Shown: positions 37,742-46,803, counted from the first letter of the stretch. The stretch is 64,000 nt of DNA from Nocardia goodfellowii (GCF_017875645.1 NZ_JAGGMR010000001.1:4588001-4652000), one strand, 5' to 3'. Notes: generated by a model not told the origin, from the letters alone. Program-made: numbers and translations.

Positions 37742-38665
37742 ATGTCCACAAACCCACCCCCCGTCTTGGTCACCGGCGCCACTGGCAAACAGGGCGGCGC
37801 CACCGCCCGCGCCCTGCTCGCGGCAGGCATTCGGGTCCGCGCCCTGGTCCGCGACCCCTCCACCGACAGGGCCAAGGCCGTCGAGGCACGCGGCGCGGAA
37901 CTGGTCACCGGTGATCTGCACGACCGAGATTCCGTGCTGCGGGCCGTGGAGGGCGCCCGCGCGGTGTTCTCCGTGCAGATGCCCGGCATCACCGCGGGCG
38001 GCTTCGATTTCGACGGCGAAGTAACCCAAGGCGTCAATCTCATCGAGGCCGCGAAGACCGCCGCAGTGCCGCAGTTCGTGCACACGTCGGTGGCCGGTGC
38101 CGGTCAGCACACCGAAACTCCTGGTTGGGCCGAGGGGCGCTGGGCGTCGATGGAACCCACCCTGAGCGCGAAGAGCGCGATCCAGGATCGGGTCCGCGCG
38201 GCGGGGTTCGCCCATTGGACGCTACTGAAGCCGGGCACGTTCATGGAGAACTTCCTGCCGTCTGCGGGGTATATGTTCCCGCGCGGTATCGAGGGCGGCC
38301 TGGTGAGCGTCCTCAACCCCGAGACCCGGTTGTCCCTGGTCGCGGTGGACGACATCGGCCGCGCGGCCGCCGCAGCCATCACCGCACCGGAGCGATTCGA
38401 CGGGATCGAGCTGGAGTTGGCCAGCGACTACCTTTCGATGACAGAGATCGCCGAGGTCCTTTCCCGCGTATTGGGCGCGCATCTGTCCGCACCTGACATG
38501 ACCGAGGAGCAGGCGCTCGCCGCAGCAATGCCAAGCTTCGCCGCCGCGCTGGAATGGCTGAACGTGGCCGGCCAGCCGGGCCGCCCGCAGTACGCCAGGG
38601 ACCTGGGCATCCCGCTCACCACCTTTGAAGAATGGGCACAGCGGCACATGCGAGCCGATGCCTGA
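37742..38665 (+). CDS. NmrA-like NAD(P)-binding protein
   Basis: A 307-residue atypical SDR of the NmrA/HSCARG group: dinucleotide motif LVTGATGKQGGATARALL, then RALVRDPS (NADP-type basic residue) and GDLHDRDSVLRAVEGARAVF. Such proteins sense the NADP(H) ratio or reduce small carbonyl compounds; the catalytic Tyr-Lys pair is not obvious (SAKSAIQDRVRAAG). ATG 37742 follows GAGGAG. Repressed, by inference, by the divergent TetR protein via the two operators. Confidence 0.9.
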   Translation: MSTNPPPVLVTGATGKQGGATARALLAAGIRVRALVRDPSTDRAKAVEARGAELVTGDLHDRDSVLRAVEGARAVFSVQMPGITAGGFDFDGEVTQGVNLIEAAKTAAVPQFVHTSVAGAGQHTETPGWAEGRWASMEPTLSAKSAIQDRVRAAGFAHWTLLKPGTFMENFLPSAGYMFPRGIEGGLVSVLNPETRLSLVAVDDIGRAAAAAITAPERFDGIELELASDYLSMTEIAEVLSRVLGAHLSAPDMTEEQALAAAMPSFAAALEWLNVAGQPGRPQYARDLGIPLTTFEEWAQRHMRADA

Positions 38666-38817
38666 CCCGACTCCGGACCTCGCACGGTCCGAATCCCCCT
38701 GCACTGGAACTCAACTGGCGAAGCTTCCGCCGAAGGTTGGCGGAGGAAGCGGAACTCAACCCTGTGGCCGATCGGCCGAGTCGAATTGCCGATGTGCCAG
38801 ATCAGATTCGTCGGCGG

Positions 38818-39210
38818 TCACGGCCGGTCGACGTCCGGCACGATCACCTCGGGCTTGAAGATCACCCGGTAGTGGTCCGCGCTGACATTCGCGGGCTCGA
38901 GCTGCTCCACGAAATACGTGACGTTGTCGCTCAGGCCGAGGAAATGCTTCTTGTACTCCCCGCCGGCGGTCTTGCAGACGACCTCGAGCTGATTGCTGTC
39001 GTCGCTGATGTTGCATCGCCCCTCGATGGAGAGGAGGTACTTGTCGGTGATGCCGTTGACGAACACGACACGGCGTGCGATCTCGAACTGGTCGGCGGCC
39101 TTGCTGATGTTGTCCGACACCACATCGGCGTCGGTGGAGCAGCCCGATAGCGCGGCACCGCCCATGAGGGCTGCCGCTGCGACGATGACGGACGTTCTGA
39201 GGTAACTCAC
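38818..39210 (-). CDS. Phage-type beta-sandwich lipoprotein
   Basis: A 130-residue lipoprotein: signal with hydrophobic core (VIVAAAALMGGAAL), lipobox LSGC (Cys about 24), then a compact beta-rich domain with VVFVNGITDKYLLSIEGRCN, GEYKKHFLGLSDNVTYFVEQ and YRVIFKPEVIVPDVD. I recognise this as the beta-sandwich lipoprotein often found as an accessory (moron) gene in actinophage genomes. It may be a trace of a prophage or a gene domesticated for superinfection exclusion. AAGGAGAACTCGTGAG-type leader upstream on the minus strand gives a good ribosome site. Confidence 0.75.
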   Translation of the reverse strand: MSYLRTSVIVAAAALMGGAALSGCSTDADVVSDNISKAADQFEIARRVVFVNGITDKYLLSIEGRCNISDDSNQLEVVCKTAGGEYKKHFLGLSDNVTYFVEQLEPANVSADHYRVIFKPEVIVPDVDRP

Positions 39211-39469
39211 GAGTTCTCCTTGTTTGTTGCGCTATTGGTTGTAGGCGCCACGGTCGCGGCTATACCTCCCGGACCTCGACAACGATGTATTCCGCGTCGT
39301 GGCCGAACCTTTCGGGATCCCTTGGCAGCGGAGTCCTCGCAGTGGGCTGCGGTGGTTGTCCGGCGGTGCGTAACCGAAGATGGGACCGCGTGCCGCTGGA
39401 AGCAGCACGATGGCCGATGCGTGACCGGCGAGGGCAGCCAGGAGGTTTCGGCCGGCGGCACGACCTATC
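39211..39469. other. Eroded region downstream of the CAP remnant
   Basis: No gene supported. Several overlapping frames on both strands show natural-looking but incompatible pieces, consistent with decayed coding DNA. Confidence 0.3.
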
Positions 39470-39722
39470 GGCGGCGTGGAAGTTCATCACGTAATAGTGG
39501 AATGTCCCCGCTTGTCCGGTGTCCGGCACAGTACCGATGCCAGTTCCGATATCCACACCAGCGCAACGGAATTCCGGGTTGAGCATCGTCTCCCGGTGCC
39601 TGAGGCTGTGGTATTCCAGAAGTCGAAAGCTCGTCGGACGTCAGGCTGGGGTACCTGCCCGAAGAATCACTCGATGTAGGCGTTCCCGGTCCCATCCGAA
39701 CCCATGACCCGGGTGATGCGGT
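39470..39722 (-). pseudogene. CAP/SCP-domain secreted protein remnant
   Basis: Minus-strand frames together read RITRVMGSDGTGNAYIE, a TGA stop, FFGQVPQPDVRRAFDFW, then after a frame change RETMLNPEFRCAGVDIGTG and FHYYVMNFHA. The block HRxxMLNPEFxxxGVxxG, followed by an aromatic-rich end, resembles motif III/IV of CAP (SCP/PR1) domains (GHRxNILNPxFxxxGVG). An in-frame stop and a frameshift mean it is dead. The signal and the front half of the domain were not found. Confidence 0.45.
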
Positions 39723-40043
39723 CGTGGAATGTACGCGGCCTGGATGCCGTCAACGACCGCCCGGCGTGTCGGGGTCGCGGTTGCAACCGCCGATGGCTTT
39801 GTGCCCGCTCGCATCTGATTCGAGTCAGGCCAGCGCTCGTGCGCTGACAGGCGAACGAGCCGTCGCGTCATGCGGGGACGGCCGCCGCATAAATTACGTC
39901 GGTCTGGATGGGTGCCAATTCACGCAGGGTGGGCGAACGCACGATAGTGCCGAATTGAGTGTGCGTTCGAAACTGAAGGCCAGTCTTCTCGACGTGCCGG
40001 AACATTTGAGCATCGCGCACTTCATACCTCGGCAACTTCCGGT
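39723..40043. other. No recognisable gene
   Basis: This stretch lies between the CAP remnant and the DUF4760-like gene, upstream of the remnant on its strand. It may hold that gene's lost N-terminus, but no signal peptide frame is visible. Confidence 0.3.
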
Positions 40044-40793
40044 TCAGCTATCGCCGCTCGGTGGAGGCAGCCGAGCCGGCGACCCCGCTCGTCGAAGGTG
40101 TTGGCGGGCCAGTCGTATCGTTTCGTCTCTGCGAAGCAACCGGGACATGGCGCCAATCGGTACGGCTCGCGCCCGGTTAGCATAAAATTCCAGCATCGCG
40201 AGATTATGGCCGTCGCTGTACGGTTTGGCGCGCTCAACGGCCGCGTAAGGTGCGATCGCCTCCCAGACGGCCACGAACCTGTGGTGCAGCATCACCATCG
40301 TGCTTGCTTCATCCAGAATGCCCAAGGCGAACAGACTGGCGAACGTTTGAAAGTAGTAGCCGATATCCACGACGGCTGCGCGCAGATCCTCAGGCAAGTC
40401 GCTGATTCCGAGGCTCGATGGATTCTGTGGATCCAACTCGGAGATGACCTTGTGGTAGTTATCGTGAAACGCCACTGACCGGAACTCTGTCAGCAAGTTG
40501 ATCACGGCAGGTAGTTGGTTGGCGTCTTTGGCCAAGCGTGCCTGCCTCGTGCCGACCATGATGGATACCACCATTGCGGCAACGGAAACCACGACTGCGA
40601 GGGCGCTCACTAGGATCGTTGCGTCCAAACTCCACCCCTTTGGGCCTGTGTGTCCAGACCGCACGGCTGAGCACGCTGCAGTCCAATCGTACGCGGCAAC
40701 TTCCCTCCGCGCGGTTCGGGAAGAAGTGGAGATCTCAGACTGCTGCTCCGGCGGTAGCGTGCGCACCGTCAAGGTCTGCATGTGCCAAGTCAA
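40044..40793 (-). CDS. DUF4760-like membrane protein
   Basis: Up to 249 residues; the meaningful part begins near residue 54 with one membrane helix (DATILVSALAVVVSVAAMVV) followed by the cytoplasmic RQARLAKDANQLPAVINLLT, EFRSVAFHDNYHKVISEL and LPEDLRAAVVDIGYYFQTFA. That is the DUF4760 plan: a single N-terminal helix and an alpha-helical domain with a conserved FxxxxF/HDxY stretch. The first 50 residues are unlikely to be translated; TTG at about 40628, behind GGGGTGGAG, is a better start. Function unknown; such proteins are sporadic and often on mobile or accessory DNA. It lies next to the SLATT-like gene on the same strand. Confidence 0.6.
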   Translation of the reverse strand: MTWHMQTLTVRTLPPEQQSEISTSSRTARREVAAYDWTAACSAVRSGHTGPKGWSLDATILVSALAVVVSVAAMVVSIMVGTRQARLAKDANQLPAVINLLTEFRSVAFHDNYHKVISELDPQNPSSLGISDLPEDLRAAVVDIGYYFQTFASLFALGILDEASTMVMLHHRFVAVWEAIAPYAAVERAKPYSDGHNLAMLEFYANRARAVPIGAMSRLLRRDETIRLARQHLRRAGSPARLPPPSGDS

Positions 40794-40964
40794 CTTCTGA
40801 GCGTGATGCCGCGGTGTGCGCGTTGGGCGTTCGTTCAGATCTCTGGTCGACAGGGCTTCCCGACGCAGACAAATGCCGAGTTGAGTGCGCTCGACTGCCT
40901 CGTTGTTCGGGGAAGGAGTCGCTCGGTCGCGAACTGGCCTCTCCGCACGGGGTGGAGGTTAGGG

Positions 40965-41630
40965 CTAGAGTGCAGACGGAGGGCTTCCGGTCTCTACACG
41001 CCGAGCAGTTCGCCTGATCAAACTGACTACTTCGATGTAGTCGTCTACCTTCTGTTTCAGGTTCTGGTCCGTTGCACTTGTCGTATCCAGAAGGCGTCTG
41101 CACACGTCGTAAAAGTCCGATTCTTGCTGCCGAAGGCCCTGATACTTCTCTTCCGCTTTGAACGTATAGGCGATTCCTACCACTAAGCCAGTCCACGTGG
41201 TGAAAGCCGTCATAAACAATACAGACCAACCGTCTGCGTGCTCGAACCGCTGGATAAGTACTGGCAACAGGACTGCGGACAAGAGACTCCAGAAGACGCG
41301 CGCTAGATGCAGGCGATGATACGCCGCAGCTCGGTTCTTCCAAAACCGCAGAGTTCCATGAATTCTTGAATAGTGCTCCAAGACCCTTGACTGTTCTGTT
41401 CCTAGCTGACTTGCAGACGAGAACCATTCTCCTGGGTCGTTGAGCTCGCCAAAATTGAGAAAAGAGAAAACTATCGGGGCCGCCGTCGCGACGGTGCCTA
41501 CAGTCAGCACAGCGACTCCTGCCTGCCACCAGCCGTAGTTGGGACCGATGAGCAGCGTTGCCGCAGCGATCATCGCCGCGACCAGGAATGCCCCAAAGTG
41601 TTTGGCGTACTTTTTCATCCAGCCACCCAC
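40965..41630 (-). CDS. SLATT / DUF4231-like membrane protein
   Basis: A 221-residue protein with two N-terminal helices (about 12-50), then HRLHLARVFWSLLSAVLLPV with FTTWTGLVVGIAYTFKAEEK forming a second hairpin, then YQGLRQQESDFYDVCRRLLD and a C-terminal helix. The second hairpin with the following coiled helix is the SLATT/DUF4231 plan (2TM effector domain). These domains act as pore-forming effectors next to nucleotide- or NAD-sensing proteins (SMODS, SLOG) in anti-phage systems, but no sensor gene adjoins here. GTG 41630 is chosen because GAGGAGG lies 5 bases upstream. The gene is clearly poorer in GC than its surroundings, which suggests transfer. Confidence 0.65.
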   Translation of the reverse strand: MGGWMKKYAKHFGAFLVAAMIAAATLLIGPNYGWWQAGVAVLTVGTVATAAPIVFSFLNFGELNDPGEWFSSASQLGTEQSRVLEHYSRIHGTLRFWKNRAAAYHRLHLARVFWSLLSAVLLPVLIQRFEHADGWSVLFMTAFTTWTGLVVGIAYTFKAEEKYQGLRQQESDFYDVCRRLLDTTSATDQNLKQKVDDYIEVVSLIRRTARRVETGSPPSAL

Positions 41631-41947
41631 GCAAACCTCCTCGTCAACAGCGAGACTTTCCGAGTACCGACGCGATCGTATCGGCAGACGTCGCTCGCTG
41701 AACGAGATTTTCGCGGCAGTGTCAGCCTCTGGGTTGGCAGTCGTCGGCCTTAACGACCAGTGCCCGCGGGCCTGGGCAGCATGTTGTTGGACTGCTACCT
41801 GAGCCAGACATTGCGTCGGTCTGGGATAGCCGGTCATGCCGCTGAGCGCTCGGTCGGCGGATGAGATCCGCTGCCGCTCAGGACATCCGAACATGCCGAC
41901 GTGCGCGCATCATCTGCGGTGAGCAGTTCGGGATCGTTGTCCCCGGA
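41631..41947. other. Upstream region of the SLATT-like gene
   Basis: It presumably carries the promoter of the minus-strand SLATT-like gene. No operator, terminator or gene could be supported. Confidence 0.35.
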
Positions 41948-42511
41948 TCAGGACGGCAGAGTGCCCGTGGTCCAGACAGGCGCGGTTTCCACGCGTGAGA
42001 ATCGCCAGCCTTCGGGGGTGCGGACGGCATCGAATCGGTAGGGCCCACCCGATGTGAATACCGGTTCCGGGGCCATGCTGCCGGCAACGGTGGCGGTCGG
42101 AACAATCGCGAAGATTGTGTTCGCCCGGACCGCCGCCCGGTCGCCCGCCAAGTCGATCTGCACGTTGCTGATGTAGTGCAACTCTCGTCGTTCGTTCGAA
42201 TGGTTCCGGCTGGCCAGCGCGATCACGGCGTCACGTCCCTGCGCCTCACCGCCGGGAGACTTGGCCGTCACGTCGGTGGTGTAGATCGTGGTGAACATGT
42301 CGAATCGGCCTTCGTCGACGGTGGTTGCGAGGCGGTCGACCAAGGCATGGATCGCCTGACGGTCCAGCAGTTCCCGCAGTTGACGCCGAGTGGGATCCTC
42401 CTCGGTCGCGGTGGCGTTGGTCGAGCATGCGGCGGCCGGCAGCGCCAATGGCAACGCGAGGATCAGGAGTGTATGGCGGAGTCGGTCAGAGGAAGCGACG
42501 TTGTTAGTCAT
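41948..42511 (-). CDS. SnoaL/NTF2-like lipoprotein
   Basis: A 187-residue protein with a signal peptide and lipobox ALPAAACS (Cys about 28), followed by a SnoaL-like (NTF2 fold) domain: LRELLDRQAIHALVDRLATT, the DEGRFDMFTTIYTTDVTAKS block and RNHSNERRELHYISNVQIDL. The fold makes a conical pocket used by ketosteroid isomerase-like enzymes or as a binding module; no catalytic residues are assigned here. ATG 42511 sits 8 bases behind GGAGG, so the five residues of a longer start are not used. Expected on the outer face of the membrane. Confidence 0.88.
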   Translation of the reverse strand: MTNNVASSDRLRHTLLILALPLALPAAACSTNATATEEDPTRRQLRELLDRQAIHALVDRLATTVDEGRFDMFTTIYTTDVTAKSPGGEAQGRDAVIALASRNHSNERRELHYISNVQIDLAGDRAAVRANTIFAIVPTATVAGSMAPEPVFTSGGPYRFDAVRTPEGWRFSRVETAPVWTTGTLPS

Positions 42512-42649
42512 GCGGCCAGCCTCCAACCCTGACGCATGGTCAAGGTCAACCCTCGTCCCGCCGCGACGCCCGCACAGCCGCTGGGTGCGCGTCAGCGAGC
42601 GGCACCATATTGCCGATGTGTGTATCGATGGTCAGTAGGCGTGCGCTAG

Positions 42650-43104
42650 ATGTCGGTGCTTGATGCCACCATCTGCGGTATGTCACTGGAGTTCTTCAAT
42701 GCGTTGTCCGGGAAGTTGGCGATCGAGCTGACGGAACCGACTGAAAGTATCGCCGCGAATCTGGTCAATCAGCGCGCATCGGCGACTGCGGCGATCAAGG
42801 ACGTCTCGTTTACACCGGATGTGTTCGAAGATGAGGACTTTCGAGATTTGACCACTGACGAGTTCACTGCGTCGTGCTCGAATCGCCGGTGCTGAACTTG
42901 CGGGGGTTCGGCGATCCCGTTGAACACCGAGCGTCCAACGGTAAGTGGTTCACAGTGCGTGACCTTGTAACTGCGATCGCCGAGACGGAACGACGAACTC
43001 GCCAGCAGTCGCAGTGGTACGGCGGCGTGGATGTGCATCACGTCTACTTCGAGGGCATCCACGAGGGGGCCGACGGAGTTTGGGAGATTTATTGGGGGTC
43101 GTGA
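42650..43104 (+). pseudogene. Small gene split by a frameshift (or two coupled small genes)
   Basis: Frame 1 (ATG 42650 to TGA 42895) gives 81 residues (MSLEFFNALSGKLAIELTEP, then FTPDVFEDEDFRDLTTDEF). Frame 2 (GTG 42874 to TGA 43104) gives 76 residues (VEHRASNGKWFTVRDLVTAI, ETERRTRQQSQWYGGVDVHH and VYFEGIHEGADGVWEIYWGS). The second half has the look of small immunity-type proteins of polymorphic toxin loci (GGVDVHHVxFEGxHExxxGVW). The two frames overlap by 22 bases, so this is either one gene broken by a one-base change near 42870 or a translationally coupled pair. Family not certain. Confidence 0.5.
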
Positions 43105-43259
43105 ACGTCTTATATTGCCGCTGTGCGCGCTGAGCGAAGCGGTCACGCTGCGGCCGTTGACAGACCAGAGCTGCTGCGGCGCAGGACATCTGGTAGCGCC
43201 GATGACCACTCACATCCGGTTCTCTGTCTGCGCACTTCGGCGCCCGGGCGGCCACCGAA

Positions 43260-43594
43260 TTACGGGTTGTCGCGGTTTGCTTCGTGGACGAGGCCGTGGA
43301 CGAATGTGGCGAAATCAGGTGCGAGAGTGGTGATTCGATAGCCGACTGCCTGGTCGACATGGACCACGCTCGGCTCGTCACCGTTGCGGTAGTCCAGTGC
43401 GATCATGTCGTGGCCGGCCGACGGGCAATCCGCGAAATAGATCCCGATGTCGGGATATCCCCACTCCTCGAGCCAGAAGCGGCTACCCATTTCGCCGCTG
43501 AGGCTGAAGGTGGCCGTGCGGCCGATGGCGGCCACTGACGAGACCGCAATGTGGTCGGTGGACCAGGTGGTTGGTGCGCCATCTCGGGCCAGGG
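43260..43594 (-). pseudogene. SUKH (SMI1/KNR4) family protein, N-terminally truncated
   Basis: The open frame from 43594 to the stop at 43260 gives about 110 residues without a usable early start. The best initiation codon (GTG 43535) yields 91 residues. The sequence reads STDHIAVSSVAAIGRTATFS, GSRFWLEEWGYPDIGIYFAD, CPSAGHDMIALDYRNGDEPS and VVHVDQAVGYRITTLAPDFA, the C-terminal two thirds of a SUKH-1 immunity-type protein (LDYR, VVHVDxE, FxxF). Full members have about 150-180 residues; the first 50 or so are missing, cut by a TAG at 43595. SUKH proteins neutralise nuclease toxins; no toxin gene is nearby. Confidence 0.7.
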
Positions 43595-43624
43595 ACTACC
43601 GCCGTATACCCGTACAGTCGGTCC

Positions 43625-43958
43625 ATGGCAGTTGACGCCGAGCTGCAGCGGTACGCTGCGGCTGGCGATAACAGGCAGGTATCTCCAGTCCCTGAAAGTA
43701 CCTGCCGACGAGTTCGGCGTCTTTGTCCCTGGTGTTCCGCCGCTACCCGACGGCGTACCCGAACCCCGCGTGTGGGCCGCCGCTTATGTCATGAGCACGC
43801 TGTCCACGCCCGCCAGCGGGTTCCGTCCGGTGGTGAATATGTGCGGGCGGATCGGATCGGAATCCGCTGGGTGGGACGGTGAGCTGGAACCGGTTACAGC
43901 GGGCCTTTGCGGGGTTACGGTGGGCGGATCGATGGTGATCTGCGGCAAGGACTTCGGG
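43625..43958 (+). pseudogene. Possible frameshifted small gene before the EthD gene
   Basis: ATG 43625 opens MAVDAELQRYAAAGDN; a one-base change near 43675 leads into RYLQSLKVPADEFGVFVPGV, then PEPRVWAAAYVMSTLSTPA. The joint reading looks like one natural protein start of an unrecognised family, and then runs into the front of the EthD-domain frame. Evidence is modest. Confidence 0.35.
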
Positions 43959-44624
43959 ATGAAGCTGATGTTTGCCCTGTGGGCCGACGGTTTGGGTGAG
44001 TGGTTGCACAGCGCTGAGTTGCGGCGCGAGCTGGCGGCGGCCGGGGCTACCGAGTTGCAGGTGAATATTTGCGATGCGGATGTCGATGCGGCGCAGGTGC
44101 GGCATACGACCTATGACGAGCCGATTGCCGCCATTGTGAGTGTGTGGACAGAGGCGGCGCACGAATCCATCACTGCGGCACTGTCTTCCGTGGCAAAGGA
44201 GGTCGATGGGTGGATTGTGGATGAGCGCACCCCTATCGTTCCTCCGCCGGTCGAGAGTGGTGTGCGTACCGACGCGCTCGCGAACTTCGCGCTCCTGCGC
44301 ATCCCCGTCGACCTCACCCGCGAGGAATGGCTGCATCGCTGGCATGATCTGCACACCACGGTTGCCATCGAAACCCAGGACACCTTCGGATACGTCCAGA
44401 ACACCGTCCGCGAACCAATCACCGCGGGCAGGCGGGTGGATGCCCTGGTCGAGGAACTGTTCCCGATGGCTGCCATGACCAGCGTCCACGCCTTCTACGG
44501 TGCGGCAGACGACGCCGACCTCCAGCAGCGAGTCACGCGCATGATGGAAAGCGTCGTCTCCTTCGGCGCCCACCTGAACCTGGATCTGGTTCCCACCAGC
44601 CGCTATGTGTATCCCCTGACCTGA
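43959..44624 (+). CDS. EthD-domain protein
   Basis: A 221-residue protein with two ferredoxin-like halves of the EthD type: MKLMFALWADGLGEWLHSAE then LRRELAAAGATELQVNICDA in the first, and LLRIPVDLTREEWLHRWHDL followed by HTTVAIETQDTFGYVQNTV in the second. The closing stretch LVEELFPMAAMTSVHAFYGA and LNLDLVPTSRYVYPLT is typical of the actinobacterial group. EthD-like folds occur in small oxygenase helper proteins; the exact function is unknown. ATG 43959 is chosen because AAGGA lies 7 bases upstream and the conserved sequence starts there. Confidence 0.85.
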   Translation: MKLMFALWADGLGEWLHSAELRRELAAAGATELQVNICDADVDAAQVRHTTYDEPIAAIVSVWTEAAHESITAALSSVAKEVDGWIVDERTPIVPPPVESGVRTDALANFALLRIPVDLTREEWLHRWHDLHTTVAIETQDTFGYVQNTVREPITAGRRVDALVEELFPMAAMTSVHAFYGAADDADLQQRVTRMMESVVSFGAHLNLDLVPTSRYVYPLT

Positions 44625-44970
44625 AGCCGATCGGCTGCCGCGCAGAACATCCTGTACTGCCGACGAGCGTGCCTCGGCTGGCGCCAAAGGCCCTCGGCTC
44701 GCTCATCTTTCACGAGCCCGCCCTGCCCGGTTCGAGCTGCGCGGGCCCCGGCACTACCGGGCGGCGAGGGCAGCAAGCGTCCCGGTCGGGCTGCGCTCAG
44801 TTCGGGGCAGTTTGCCGGTATCGAAGCCGCAGGGGAATTCTCGGGCCGTGAATATCGCCGGTGTCGGCCAAAAATGTTGCCACGCTCGGTAGTTCGATTC
44901 CAAGCAGTAGTGTCACCGTGACGGACGCAGTAGCTTGCCGAACATATGTTCGAGACTGCACACTGTGGTC
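44625..44970. other. Intergenic stretch without recognised features
   Basis: No gene, repeat or terminator supported. It should contain the promoter of the ankyrin-repeat gene; GACGCAGTAGCTTGCCGAAC-like sequence near 44920 shows no clear -35/-10. Confidence 0.3.
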
Positions 44971-45921
44971 ATGCATGATGAGCAGGGTGGCTGGGCTGGC
45001 GTCGGATGGGCGGCATGGACCGATCCAAGACAGATACGCGCACGTCTAGAAGCGGGTGCCGACCCCGATGTCGTACTGCGCGGCCAGCAGAGACCGTTGG
45101 ACATGGCCGCCACGCACGGTTCTGCGGAGGTGGTGGCGGAGGTGGCGTCGCGGGTGGGTGATGTCGATGCGATGGCGTGGGGCCGTACCGCGTTGTGGCG
45201 TGCGGTGTATGCCAACCGTCCCGACAACGCCCGCGTGTTGCTGGCCGCGGGCGCTGATCCGGCGCGACCGATGATGGCGGGCTGGTCTCCGGCGAGGCTG
45301 AGCCTGGCTGGGCAGTATCCGCTGGTCACCGGCGCGTTGTCGGCCGCCGAACAAGTCGCAGTCGAGGAAAGACGCCAGCTGACTACGGCACTAGGCACAC
45401 CATGGGTTGACGGGATGAGCCTGGTCTGTGTCGCGGGCATCGACGCGGCCGAGGCTGTCCGCCGGTTGGACGCCGAGGTTGTGCCGGCGGGATCGGTGAC
45501 TGCGGACGACATGGCGAGCTGGCCCCTGTCCGCTGACACCGAGTTGACGATGTGGGCGACCGATGTGCCCGGCGGCTGCGCGATCGCCCAACCCTGGTCC
45601 TACATCGCCTCGATGCCCGGCATCTCCACCCGCCTGTCTCCCGGCACGAAATGCTATGGGATGTACTTCAACCCGAAGAGCGGCTGCCAGGGCAGCACCA
45701 GTGTCGACGGCGTGCGCACCAGCTCGGATATCAGTCCCGCCCTCGACCCGTCCGACGAGGATTCCGCCGAGGACATCCTCACCTCGTACCTGTATCAGTA
45801 CGACGTCCTCGCCTACTGCTGCGCGTGGGCCGGGTTACGCCCGCGCGACGCGCGCGCCTTCGCTGGACCACCGGACATGTGGCTACGTGTGCCCGACGGC
45901 GACTATCGGTACCGGCCCTGA
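44971..45921 (+). CDS. Ankyrin-repeat protein with DUF6461-like C-terminal domain
   Basis: A 316-residue cytoplasmic protein. Residues about 15-130 form three ankyrin repeats (RARLEAGADPDVVLRGQQRP, LDMAATHGSAEVVAEVASRV, TALWRAVYANRPDNARVLLA). From about 145 a second domain begins: GMSLVCVAGIDAAEAVRRLD, later WATDVPGGCAIAQPWSYIAS and a C-terminal VLAYCCAWAGLRPRDARAFA. It resembles the DUF6461 group of Streptomyces/Nocardia, which is uncharacterised. ATG 44971 is preferred over one 12 codons earlier because it starts directly before the conserved part. Ankyrin proteins of this size are common in polymorphic-toxin neighbourhoods, matching the SUKH remnant nearby. Confidence 0.75.
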   Translation: MHDEQGGWAGVGWAAWTDPRQIRARLEAGADPDVVLRGQQRPLDMAATHGSAEVVAEVASRVGDVDAMAWGRTALWRAVYANRPDNARVLLAAGADPARPMMAGWSPARLSLAGQYPLVTGALSAAEQVAVEERRQLTTALGTPWVDGMSLVCVAGIDAAEAVRRLDAEVVPAGSVTADDMASWPLSADTELTMWATDVPGGCAIAQPWSYIASMPGISTRLSPGTKCYGMYFNPKSGCQGSTSVDGVRTSSDISPALDPSDEDSAEDILTSYLYQYDVLAYCCAWAGLRPRDARAFAGPPDMWLRVPDGDYRYRP

Positions 45922-46197
45922 CCGCTCGGATGACCGAACTGGGGGCCGCGGGCGCGGGGTGTTCCCAGTCGTCGGGTGACGAGGTCGGTGACTGGTGTCT
46001 GTCACGTTTGGTGAGCAGCAGCTCGGCGCCTCACGAACGTCCGGTATCGGCACCCGTGGCGCGCTGACCGAGCGGGCCGATTCGGGAATGTTCGACGGTC
46101 GACTCCGAGCTGACTCGATCGGCGATGACCCTCGCTACGCAGCGTGCCCTCCCGAGACCGGGGCGGTGACGGCGGGCCGTCGCGCCGCCGAGCGAGA

Positions 46198-46590
46198 TCA
46201 GAGACCGCAGGGCGTGCCGGCCGCGTCCAAGGCATCGGTGAGAGCGGGATCCTCCATCACCCTGTCGAAGTCGTCGTGGTTCGTCGCGGTCTCGAGCCGA
46301 CTCAGTTGTGCCGCAGTGGTATTGAGCGCGTCTTTGAGCGCGCCCGGGTCTGCGGCGTCGGCCACGACGCGGAGTTTCCCGGCGGTGTCGAGGTAGATTT
46401 CCCGCAGTTCGGAGAACGAACCCGCGCCGCCGAGTGCTCCGAGCCGGTTGTTCAGATCGGTCCAGGCCTCGTTGAAGGCAGCGCATGTCGCCTTGTCGTC
46501 GACCGCTCCCGCGGTACCGGTAACCGCGGTGAGTCCGCAACCGACGACCATCAGCGCCGACACGATGAAAGCTGTTCGTCGCATGAGCAT
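46198..46590 (-). CDS. Small secreted helical protein
   Basis: A 130-residue precursor: signal peptide (MRRTAFIVSALMVVGCGLTA, cleavage probably after GTAGA) and a helical mature part with two cysteines (DDKATCAAFNEAWTDLNNRL and DALDAAGTPCGL). No family recognised. The G-C in the signal could be a weak lipobox (VVGCG). ATG 46590 or 46584, both behind GGGAGAAGGGA. Its role outside the cell is unknown. Confidence 0.75.
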   Translation of the reverse strand: MLMRRTAFIVSALMVVGCGLTAVTGTAGAVDDKATCAAFNEAWTDLNNRLGALGGAGSFSELREIYLDTAGKLRVVADAADPGALKDALNTTAAQLSRLETATNHDDFDRVMEDPALTDALDAAGTPCGL

Positions 46591-46803
46591 GTCCCTTCTC
46601 CCGAGGCGATCCCCGGCACGGGACATCTTCTCAGCACAGCGAACTGGTGCGCGAGGCGGGGCGGAAGGAGTTCGGCCCGCACCGTGCAGGCGTCGGCGGA
46701 AGGCTGGAAATCGGCCGGTATATGGGGCGTTGAACTTTCGGCGAGCGCTGGTAGGTGCTGCACCGCGGTTCGGCTCAGCGCACCTACGCTTGAGCGGGGC
46801 GGT

